DNA from: an uncultured Sutterella sp.
GTDB taxonomy: Bacteria; Pseudomonadota; Gammaproteobacteria; Burkholderiales; Burkholderiaceae_F
Assembly (NCBI GenBank): GCA_902463725.1
Contig: CABQGK010000012.1
Coordinates: forward strand, 5,523-69,522
Reading direction: 5' to 3'
DNA length: 64,000 nt
Of this stretch, positions 16,693-24,700 are shown piece after piece. How positions within the stretch are numbered: the first letter of the stretch is position 1; each line of letters begins with the position of its first letter. Position numbers and translations under genes: made by a program. Under the pieces are notes generated by a model. That model was not told the origin of the DNA. It did not search any database and was given only the letters and a program-made list of their open reading frames with translations.

Positions 16693-17661
16693 TCAAAAAT
16701 TGGGTGTGAAGGTCGGTTTGAGCCGATCGGCGGCTGGCGTATCAGTATTTTGCTCCCGTTTTAGCGAGCTGAATGCCTCGGCAAGGTAGGTGCGTAATTC
16801 AGCGGTTTGTGCCGTCTCCGTTTTCTTTTTCGAAAAAAGACAATAGCGCTTTCTGACGCGCTCACCTGCCACCAGAAGGGGCGCCAAAACGTTATCACTT
16901 GCGCCGAGCTCATCGGCTAAACGATCAGAGAGACTGTAGCCCATACTTTGCTCAAGGCGGCACTCAAGGAGTGTGCGGCTCTCAAACGTGATGATTTCGC
17001 TCTCGATACCGAGAATTTCGGCAGTGTACGCCGATTCCGCCGCACTTTCATCGGGCGTTGCGACGATGTAACAGGGAAAGTCTCGAAGCGCGTCCGCTGA
17101 AACCTCTAGGCTTTGCGTAGCAAGGGGGTGCTGTGCATTGAGCTCCACATAGACCTCAGCGACGATGAGGTCCGTGTTGTGGTACTGCGCCGAGAACGCT
17201 CTACGCTGCGCGTTGAGCACAAGGTCAAGCTCGCCGTCACGCAACTGCCTCTGGAGCGTCTCGTGACTGCCGAGCACAACGGGAATGCGCCACTCTGGGT
17301 GAAGCGCCTCAAAGTCGTAGAGAAAAGGTGCAAGGCGCGCCATGGGAAAGGTCCTCGCCACGCCCAAGCGAATTCTTTGCTCATCGCTGCACGAGCGTGC
17401 ACGTGTTGCACTCACGAGCTGATCGGTAGCGCTCACAATCGGGCGCGCGCCGTCAAGAAAGAAGCGCCCCGCCTCAGTGAGAGAAAACGTTCGGTTATGG
17501 CGGCGGAAAAGCTCAACTTGGAGTTCACGCTCAAGCGCCGCGATCTGCTGACTGACCGCAGATTGACTGAGTCCAAGGGTTTCTGCCGCGCGGGAAAAGC
17601 TCCCCAAGTCCGCTAGTAGAACAAAGGTCTTTAGATGTCGGTTGAGTAAGTTCGTCGCCAC
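16693..17661 (-). CDS. LysR-family regulator, probable operon with arsB
   Basis: The 322-residue protein starts with GTG at 17661 and GGAGAG upstream. The HTH is SFSRAAETLGLSQSAVSQQ (about residues 21-39), followed by a LysR substrate-binding domain (RIRLGVARTFPMARLAPFL). It precedes arsB by 18 bases and should be co-transcribed with it. Two direct repeats of GTGAACGG, 20 bp apart, lie just upstream (17693-17720) and could be its own sites. LysR control of arsB would be unusual, since ArsR-family repressors normally do this. The C-terminal tail (KREQNTDTPAADRLKPTF) is longer than usual. Confidence 0.9.
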   Translation of the reverse strand: MATNLLNRHLKTFVLLADLGSFSRAAETLGLSQSAVSQQIAALERELQVELFRRHNRTFSLTEAGRFFLDGARPIVSATDQLVSATRARSCSDEQRIRLGVARTFPMARLAPFLYDFEALHPEWRIPVVLGSHETLQRQLRDGELDLVLNAQRRAFSAQYHNTDLIVAEVYVELNAQHPLATQSLEVSADALRDFPCYIVATPDESAAESAYTAEILGIESEIITFESRTLLECRLEQSMGYSLSDRLADELGASDNVLAPLLVAGERVRKRYCLFSKKKTETAQTAELRTYLAEAFSSLKREQNTDTPAADRLKPTFTPNF

Positions 17662-18281
17662 GAAAGACTCTCCATTGTGAATTCTGATTTTTGTGAACGG
17701 TTTCTGAAAGTCGTGAACGGCGCAGAGTTAAGTGTTTATTTAACCAATCCGTTTGGCTTATTTTTGCCGTCAAAGTCACCTTGTGACCAATACTTTGATC
17801 GTGTTTAAGCGTAGTTTGATCACAGCAAAGGTGCTTCTGACTCAACGAGCTGTTCAGCTTGGATACATAGGCTTTCGATACATCACAACGTTGCTGTAAC
17901 ACCCCGTAAGAGATGCCCTCAACGAGGCATCGGAGGCCCTCACGAATACGACTCAGAGGATCAAAGGGTGGCGTTAGTTTTTTGGGGGGTATACCCTGTT
18001 CATAAAATCAGAAAACGCATTCATATTAATCAGTTTTTCTAATAAATATTAACTGAATTACTTATTGATTGTCTTCTCGTAGCAGCGATATTCACCTTTT
18101 CTCGTGCTGGCGAAAACTGGTTTGGGAAAATGGTGGCAGTGGCGCGCGCCTTCAGCGCGTCACACTCCGAGCCCCCCGAGGACGCCAATGGCCCAGCGAA
18201 TGAAGTGATCAATGTGGTCGAACTTTTACTCTCGAGCAAGTCAGTGGTGAGGAGTTTCATTGGGGAGGCGTTCCGCAAACA
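17662..18281. other. 620-bp gene-poor region with short repeats
   Basis: No convincing gene is seen. It holds the direct repeat GTGAACGG at 17693-17700 and 17713-17720, the palindrome GTCAC-CTT-GTGAC at 17773-17785, and a hairpin GATGCC/GGCATC at 17912-17931. The segment near 18001-18065 is AT-rich. A 79-codon minus-strand frame (18039-18278) has no ribosome-binding site and low-complexity Ser/Ala content, so it is not called. Confidence 0.4.
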
Positions 18282-18319
18282 CTAACGCCCCTAGGAATAG
18301 ACCCAGAGGGGCGCGTTAG
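18282..18319 (-). terminator. Terminator-like hairpin overlapping a stop codon
   Basis: CTAACGCCCCT pairs with AGGGGCGCGTTAG at the 3-prime end of the gene ending at 18316. The T-run is weak (TGTTTG on the minus strand). Confidence 0.5.
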
Positions 18320-18957
18320 CGACCAAGCCAAGAAAACAGTGCGGCAGCCGCAACGAGCACAATGAGCACGAATAGGGCGTTGCGCGCCAAGCGGCTATCA
18401 CGGCTTTCAAAGCTCTCATCCGTACGAATCTTTCGTTTGGCCTCTTCGAGGTCGCGCGCTCGGCGCTGATAGGCTCTTACCACCGCTGCGTTTGGGAAGT
18501 GCTTGGCTGCCATGGCTTTAGTGATGGCAGTGGGAGCAGTGGAGACGGTACCGACTACGGCTGGAGTGCCCTTGATCACAAAGCGCTTGAAGATTTTCTT
18601 GCCATAGCGCTCAGTGTCTTCGCGGGTGGTGACGTTGAGGGCGGCGTTTGCTCCCATATCCCGCAGCAGCCGCTCAAATGCGTCGCGGGCGAGACTCTCA
18701 CGGCTCTCGGTGATGGTGTAGACATGATGAGTCTTTGCGAGAACCCGAACGGTATCAGGAAGAGGGGAGTCGACGCTTGTGAACGTGAGTCCTTCAAGTA
18801 GCGAAAACCGCAAGCTTTGCTGGCGATTAGTCTTGCGACGCCGCCGTTTACGCACTCGCTCAGGCGTCAGACCGTGGACATCACTGGCACCCAGAGCCTC
18901 TGTTGGAGGAGTGGATCTACTTTGATCTGGCGCACCGTCGACAGTTGAGTTTGGCAT
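18316..18957 (-). CDS. Hypothetical protein with C-terminal membrane anchor
   Basis: The frame codes for 213 residues. The N-terminal third is polar and Arg-rich (ERVRKRRRRKTNRQQ), and a compact middle part has no motif that I recognise. A single transmembrane helix sits at the very C-terminus (ARNALFVLIVLVAAAALFSWL), followed by GR. This is a tail-anchored arrangement with the bulk in the cytoplasm. A clear ribosome-binding site is missing, so the start at 18957 is uncertain. Coding character and the intact frame support a real gene; its function is unknown. Confidence 0.55.
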   Translation of the reverse strand: MPNSTVDGAPDQSRSTPPTEALGASDVHGLTPERVRKRRRRKTNRQQSLRFSLLEGLTFTSVDSPLPDTVRVLAKTHHVYTITESRESLARDAFERLLRDMGANAALNVTTREDTERYGKKIFKRFVIKGTPAVVGTVSTAPTAITKAMAAKHFPNAAVVRAYQRRARDLEEAKRKIRTDESFESRDSRLARNALFVLIVLVAAAALFSWLGR

Positions 18958-19196
18958 AGTCGGTATCTGTAGAAATTCAATACCTTCCTTTTTAACACAA
19001 ATTGGAGAGTGACGCCCAACGATCGTGTCTTTAGCGTGGCGAGAGAGCTGCTACCAACAGAAGGCGCTCACCGCGGCGTCGCGCAGTTCTGCACGCCAAT
19101 GCGTTGACTTTCTACGTCAAAGAGCCGTTTTGGGAAGACTTTGGGCTAGACTAGCGACTCTTCTTAGCAAATTTCTCCTTTGAGGTCAGTACCACC

Positions 19197-20168
19197 ATGC
19201 TCGTTTTGCTCGGCATTCTTGCAGGGCTCGTGCTCCCATTTCAGACGTCGATGAACCTCGCGCTACGTGCTCGGTTGGGCTCACCCTACAGCGCTGCGCT
19301 CGTTTCTTTTAGTGTTGGGCTCGTCTTTCTTATCGTGCTCATGCTTGCGGCAGGAGAGTCGCTCGCCTTCGATTGGGCTCGACTTGCGCAGGAGCCCCTT
19401 TGGGTCTATGCAGGGGGCGTCTGTGGTGTGACCTTCATCACGGGGAACATTCTCCTTGTCACGCGCATTGGCAGTGCACAAACCGTGATCTTCCCAGTGT
19501 TTGGGCAGATTTTGATGGGGCTTGCCATCGATAGTTTCGGGTGGCTCTTTGCGCGTGAGATCGCGCTGACGCCCTCAAAAGCGGTGGGGGCCTTGCTGGT
19601 GGCGGTGGGCGTGTTAACGGTGGCAACAGCTCGTGCTGCACGAGAAAAGCACGCAGATGCTAGCCCCAATAGCGCTAGCGCGGCCAATCTTTGGCTTTGG
19701 CGCATGATTGCGATGGTGCTCGGCGCACTCGGCGCTGTACAGGTTGCGCTCAATGGTCACGTGGCCGTGGTGGCAGCATCTTCACTTGCTAGTAGTGTGA
19801 TCTCGTTTGCAACAGGTGTCGTGGCGCTCCTTGTGGTTATCGCCGTGCGGGCGGTTGCGCTTCGCGGCAAGAGAACCGGTATTGTGAACTCGGCTAGCGC
19901 GCAAGTTATGAACGTTAACTGGCAACGCCACCCGCTTTGGATGTGGTTTGGAGGCTTCTTGGGCGGACTCTATGTGCTTGCGAACGTCATGCTCTCGAAC
20001 CAAATCGGTACGGGTCTTACGGTGATTCTTTTCTTGATCGGTGCCACCTCGGGGGGACTCTTGGTGGATCACTTCGCTCTCATGCGTACTGCGCGCAAAC
20101 CCCTCACGGTTAAAAAGCTCGCGGGCGTTGCACTGATGCTTGTGGGCATTGCCTTTATCAAACTCTAA
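19197..20168 (+). CDS. DMT-superfamily transporter, two fused YdcZ/DUF606 domains
   Basis: The 323-residue inner-membrane protein is made of two similar halves of about five helices each. Each starts with a YdcZ-like motif: LAGLVLPFQTSMNLALRARLGSPYSAALVSF in the first half (quoted in part: PFQTSMNLALRARLG) and GAVQVALNGHVAVVAASSLA in the second. Both halves end in a helix resembling KAVGALLVAVGVL / KLAGVALMLVGI. Single YdcZ proteins are about 150 residues, so this is the internally duplicated form. The substrate is unknown. GAGG lies upstream of the ATG at 19197. It is probably monocistronic and is followed by a Fur-like site. Confidence 0.85.
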   Translation: MLVLLGILAGLVLPFQTSMNLALRARLGSPYSAALVSFSVGLVFLIVLMLAAGESLAFDWARLAQEPLWVYAGGVCGVTFITGNILLVTRIGSAQTVIFPVFGQILMGLAIDSFGWLFAREIALTPSKAVGALLVAVGVLTVATARAAREKHADASPNSASAANLWLWRMIAMVLGALGAVQVALNGHVAVVAASSLASSVISFATGVVALLVVIAVRAVALRGKRTGIVNSASAQVMNVNWQRHPLWMWFGGFLGGLYVLANVMLSNQIGTGLTVILFLIGATSGGLLVDHFALMRTARKPLTVKKLAGVALMLVGIAFIKL

Positions 20169-20221
20169 AAATTTCCCTTTCCTCTGCCAGTACGGTTGAC
20201 AGCAGCAGGAGAGAGTGATAA

Positions 20222-20250
20222 TCTCATTGCAAATGAGAATCATTCTCACT
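20222..20250. promoter_or_regulatory. Fur box (two overlapping dyads)
   Basis: TGAGAATCATTCTCA (20234-20248) is the classic 7-1-7 Fur core. An overlapping TCTCATT-GCA-AATGAGA dyad lies at 20222-20238. This is about 100 bp upstream of the gene at 20352, whose iron-repressed expression is expected. Confidence 0.85.
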
Positions 20251-20351
20251 AATGTATCTGCCTTGCTGCCAATCCGCACGTCGCTCGTGCGGGGCTTCTC
20301 TCTAAGCGAGGCCTCAACTCGCAGCAACGTACACTGCCGACGGAGGCACGG

Positions 20352-20927
20352 ATGGTTTTGTTTGGTATTCACTTTTCGAGACTGCAGCTCTTTTTTGCTT
20401 CGGTCATGTACACGGGTGCGCTTTCTCGTACCTCTCTGATGCTCAGTCTTCACTCTGCAGGCTCATTTTGGGCTTGGGCAATGCTATGGTCGCTCTTGAT
20501 GGTGGTTGTCTGGGTGGGCGCTAATGATTTGCACGCCAAGCGGTTGCCGGCAGCGTTTGTTGGGGCAGTGGCCGCGCTCGGCGTGGGATTGAACGCGATC
20601 CGTGGCACTGGACTTGATATGGGGCTGCTCGAAGTGCACGTCATGACTGGGCTTGCTGTGCTCTCGCTTTTTTACTGCGTCAATCTCATCCTCGAGCGTT
20701 TTCTTCATAGCACGTGGCTCGAAGAGCGTGAAATCTGCTTTGTAGCGGCGCTTGCCACCTGGGGAAGCGGCCTGAGCGTTGTGTTGATGCTTGCGATGGG
20801 TTTGTTTCTGATGGCGTTAAGCCGCTTCAGTGCACGCGAAAAAGAGCAGGGGACACACTCTCGCACGCACTTTGCGCTAGCCATGGCACTCTCCGCTTGG
20901 GTGGGACTCTGGTACCAGTTCCTCTAA
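20352..20927 (+). CDS. Fur-regulated small polytopic membrane protein, possibly a degenerate A24-type peptidase
   Basis: This 191-residue protein has about five transmembrane helices. The segment WVGANDLHAKRLPAAFVGAV, then GVGLNAIRG, resembles the first Asp motif of CpaA/prepilin-type A24 peptidases (D..[TR]..LP). A later helix (FVAALATWGSGLSVVLML) resembles the stretch after their GxGD box, but the GxGD itself is replaced by EEREIC. So it is either an inactive relative or an unrelated protein with chance similarity. The Fur box upstream suggests a role in iron limitation. No pilin genes are nearby, and a terminator follows. Confidence 0.5.
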   Translation: MVLFGIHFSRLQLFFASVMYTGALSRTSLMLSLHSAGSFWAWAMLWSLLMVVVWVGANDLHAKRLPAAFVGAVAALGVGLNAIRGTGLDMGLLEVHVMTGLAVLSLFYCVNLILERFLHSTWLEEREICFVAALATWGSGLSVVLMLAMGLFLMALSRFSAREKEQGTHSRTHFALAMALSAWVGLWYQFL

Positions 20928-20982
20928 GCCGTAAGGGGCCGCCCTTGGCGAATAGCGGATCAGGGCATGATGAAAGAGAAGG

Positions 20983-21013
20983 GCGCTTAGCTTCTGCGGC
21001 TGAGCGCTCTTTT
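20983..21013 (+). terminator. Rho-independent terminator
   Basis: GCGCTTAGC/GCTGAGCGC (one mismatch) is followed by TCTTTTT. It ends the Fur-regulated gene. Confidence 0.7.
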
Positions 21014-21030
21014 TCCATGTGGGTATCGAT

Positions 21031-21423
21031 TTAGTGTTGCGCCGAACCAAGGTCGCGGTATGTTGCGTGGCCTTCGAGCAGGCAGGTCAGCTCGTCACAC
21101 TTGACGATTTTTCCGTCTTGGATCTCAAACTCAGCAATCACATGATGGCGCACATGGTCTCCATTTTGGAGCGTGGAGTCGACCATGTGATTAGAGAAGA
21201 CGACATTGTCTTCCGCAACGAGTCGCTTGAAGGTGATGGTGCACGCACTGATTTTGGCTTGCAAGTGCGCGATGTGCTTGACAAACGCCTCAAAATCCAG
21301 CGTTTCGTTGTTAACCGTCTGTACGTAGCTTGGCGAGAAATACTGGGAGAGTGTTTCTTCGTCCGTGACCTTCTCTTCAAAGACAAGTTTGAAAACGGCC
21401 TTGATCAGTTCTTTCGTATCCAT
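21031..21423 (-). CDS. SnoaL/NTF2-like protein
   Basis: This 130-residue soluble protein starts MDTKELIKAVFKLVFEEK and has the alpha+beta cone pattern of SnoaL-like proteins: N-terminal helices with FSPSYVQ, then DFEAFVKHIAHLQAKI and C-terminal strands (HHVIAEFEIQDGKIVKCDEL). Members are cyclases, isomerases or small-molecule binders, and no specific role can be assigned. GAGGTAAT lies just before the ATG. A nested inverted repeat about 115 bp upstream (21537-21588) may control it. The gene is isolated between a convergent terminator and the divergent autotransporter. Confidence 0.75.
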   Translation of the reverse strand: MDTKELIKAVFKLVFEEKVTDEETLSQYFSPSYVQTVNNETLDFEAFVKHIAHLQAKISACTITFKRLVAEDNVVFSNHMVDSTLQNGDHVRHHVIAEFEIQDGKIVKCDELTCLLEGHATYRDLGSAQH

Positions 21424-21536
21424 TTCGATTACCTCCCATGGGATGAAAGTAGTGCGCCGTCTGTCGGCGCTTAGAGTGGGATATTACCGCAATGAGCGCA
21501 CATGACAAGAACGGCGCTCGGATGTTGGAAAATGGC

Positions 21537-21588
21537 CTCAAAAATGAAATATTCAACATAACTACTATTATGTTGAGTAATTTTTGAG
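21537..21588. promoter_or_regulatory. Nested inverted repeat in a 362-bp divergent gap
   Basis: The outer arms CTCAAAAAT (21537-21545) and ATTTTTGAG (21580-21588) enclose the inner arms TCAACATAA (21553-21561) and TTATGTTGA (21568-21576). All are perfect. It lies between the SnoaL-like gene and the autotransporter. An operator with two symmetric half-site pairs is likely. The rest of the gap, 21589-21785, shows no gene. Confidence 0.55.
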
Positions 21589-21785
21589 GACTTCATTGGT
21601 GAAAACACTAAGCCAGTCTAACTTGTTTACCTAGAGCGCTACAATGCTAGAAACAGGATAGCCCTTAAGCGCTGCTGATCTGACCGAATCCCACCTCTCA
21701 GAGCCCCACTTTGACTTGTCCTGAATCTTTTGACCAACAACGGACGCAGTTTCCCCAATCCTAACTGCCGTCTGGAGACCCCAAT

Positions 21786-24700
21786 ATGAATCGTATCTAC
21801 AAAACGGTATGGAACCGTGCCAAATCCCTTTGGGTATGTGTCTCTGAGAAAGTTTGTAGTCGCGCCCAAGGCAACCGCTCTCGTGTAAAAAACGCTCGCC
21901 CTCTTTCTAAAGCCAACCATCTGGGCACGCTTTCTGCCGTTACGCTCGCCACGCTCCTCGCTTTCGGTTTCAGCGGCCCTGCTTCGGCTGAGTATTATCG
22001 CTATGACCAAGCTAGCCAACAGTCAAGCGATATCTACAAGTATTACAACGATGGGCGCTATTTGTTCAGTAGCGCTGCCAACCTCAACGGCGGCTACCTC
22101 ATTTTGCCGTGGCACAGGAATCAGGGCGCTGTTGTCTATTGTGCTAGCGCCTTTTGCTCTGCTAAAGGACAGCACTGGGTTGCTGCTAGTATCAGAAATG
22201 GTAGTAGTACAGTGGATCCAGGTGTGGTTGTTGGGAGTCAAGATACTTATGCCCAGCCTGCTACTTTGTCCCTTATCGATAGCTTTGTCGAAGGGGATGT
22301 TGTACTTCGTTCGCGTAGCAAACTCCTCTTGGGCGCGACCCTAAAGCTGGTCGATACGTTTTCCCCCAGTGTTGGAGATGACTATGAGGTTCAACCCTCT
22401 CAGAACAAAATTATTGGCAATATCGTCTTTGACAGTAATTCCAATGTGTTCCTTGGTCAGACCCTTGGGGCGCTTTATCGCAATGCAAGCGATCCTGTCT
22501 TGACAACCCAATACCCAAGAACGCGCTTCTCGGGTAGCTCAGGCACTCTTACGCTTCTAAAACCCGCTGATACTAATGACCTCATTTTTGACTTGGATGC
22601 ACTACATACCTTTAGCAGTACTGGAGTGAATGAGGCCATTAGAGAGTTGGACGTTAAAACCAGTGTAAAGATTGTCAACACGCTCGATCGGTCGACCAAC
22701 GCTAGCAGCGGCACAGACCTTCAGGTTGTTGTCAACTCTTCTGGAGTAACCCCTACCATCGTGGATATCCAGAGCCACCAGGGCAATGGCTTTTCAGTGT
22801 CTGGTAGTGGAATCGTTAAGTTTGATGGTGGTGAAACACTACGTGCTGGAGTCGCACAAGATCTATCGGGATATCGGAACCGTATTGACCTCAGCACGTT
22901 AACGTTCTACCTCGACCGTAATGCGGTTATTTTGGGCCAAGTAGAGAATTTAGGCCTACCACGAGTAGGAGGTGAGCCCGTGAATGATGGCCCTGGTGGA
23001 GGGCTTTTCTTGTCAAGTTCAGTGGCCGTGGAGGATCCTACGGTTCTCTGGGATACTGCTCACGCGAATGATCTCCCCTACTGGACCAGAGTCATCGACT
23101 TGTCGCACACGTATGTGGCGACTCTCAACGATGTTGAGCCAACGCTCACAGCAACGGAATTGGCGAATGTTGGTGGGCTATATGTGCGCCATGGTACGGT
23201 CAAAATTGATGGTAGCACCGCCCCTATTTCTACGCCAATTGCTGTGGGTGACGATGGTGTGCTCGATATTGCTGCGAATTCCACCCTTACCTCAATGCTT
23301 CAGGTGACCTCAGGTACAGTCAAGTTCCACGCGGGTCAAACGACGCTTCCTGCGCTCAATACTAGCCTTATGCCGACGGTTACGTTAAGTTTTGATGCGG
23401 GCGCTCACTTAAACGTGACAGAGGAAGAGAGTCTTCAGTGGACGGCTGTACCGAATATCGTTACCGCGACGACCGATGTCGATGAACTCGCTGAGCTCCT
23501 GCGCCTTCACCCGTTGAGCCTTCGCACAACCAGCGCGATTACGAGGCTACCAGCTACGCTGAATTCCGTTCCAACTCTAAGCCCACCGACCACATGGGTG
23601 GTTGGCGCAGATAGTAGTGTCTCTGACTACCCTGTGATTGTGAAGGTCGAACCTAGTGTCACACTTGATCTGCGCGGAACTAACACCGAAGGGATGGTGG
23701 ATCTAGAGAATTTGGGGACGACTAACTTAAGGGGCATCAACAATGTTCAGTTCTCCTATCGGGGCACTGATGGGGGGCACCTCAACATCAGCGATAGCAC
23801 CCTAGTTTTACCTAGTGGAGCAATCTGGAGATTTTCGACGCTCAATGATTTGACGCTCTCTAACGTTCACTTCACTGACGTGAGCGAACCTGAGGAACCT
23901 GTAAGTCTCTCTTTCTCTGTGGCCAATCTAGGTAGTACGCTCCCAAGTTGGTGGAGTACGGAGTTCTTAGGCGCGTCAAATGCAAGGATTTCTACCCTCG
24001 ACGTTGACGTCTTAGAGGATGGCTTCTCACTAGGCAACGTGGCGCTAGACATGCTGACAGTCAGAAAAGCTACCCTCAGTAGCTTCTCGGGACTCCCTGC
24101 GTCCCAGGCAGTGATCTTTAATGACCTTACCCTCACTCAGAGCGCCGCTTTAAGCCAAAATGTAGCGGTGAGCATCAAGAAACTCACCCTTGCTCCTAAT
24201 GTCGAGTTAGATGTCACCGAAGCGCCTTTATTTGTAATAGACGGAGCAAGTATCTATTTTTCTGATGGCGCCAAATTTAAAATCGATCCCAGTTGGTCTA
24301 ACGAGGGCTTGGGAGTGCCTCCTTTGATGACTGGCCCTGGTAACCCGTCCATGACGGTGAGCGTTGCCGATTTGAATCATCTCAGTACTGCGCTGGGAGA
24401 CGTCGTACATAACGAATTTAAGTTGTCGGTTGAAACCCGCAACGCCATGGAAAACGTTGACACCACGGCCCTTGAGGGTGTGCAACGCTGGATTCTCGGG
24501 GGTAACGTGACAGGCATTGCCGGAGGTGAGCTTACCGTACCCACACAAGTCAACGCTGGCGCGACGCTCAAGCAAGCGTCAGGTCAATTACATGTGCAGT
24601 CACTACTCGATATTCAGGGTAGTGTTGATGTTCAAGATTTGGTGGTGGGCTTGAGTGATCCCATGACTCCCGAAAACTCGCCTAGCGCACAAGTCATTGT

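Noticed and set aside
18039..18278. Minus-strand 79-residue protein
   Set aside because: It has no ribosome-binding site and its composition looks random.
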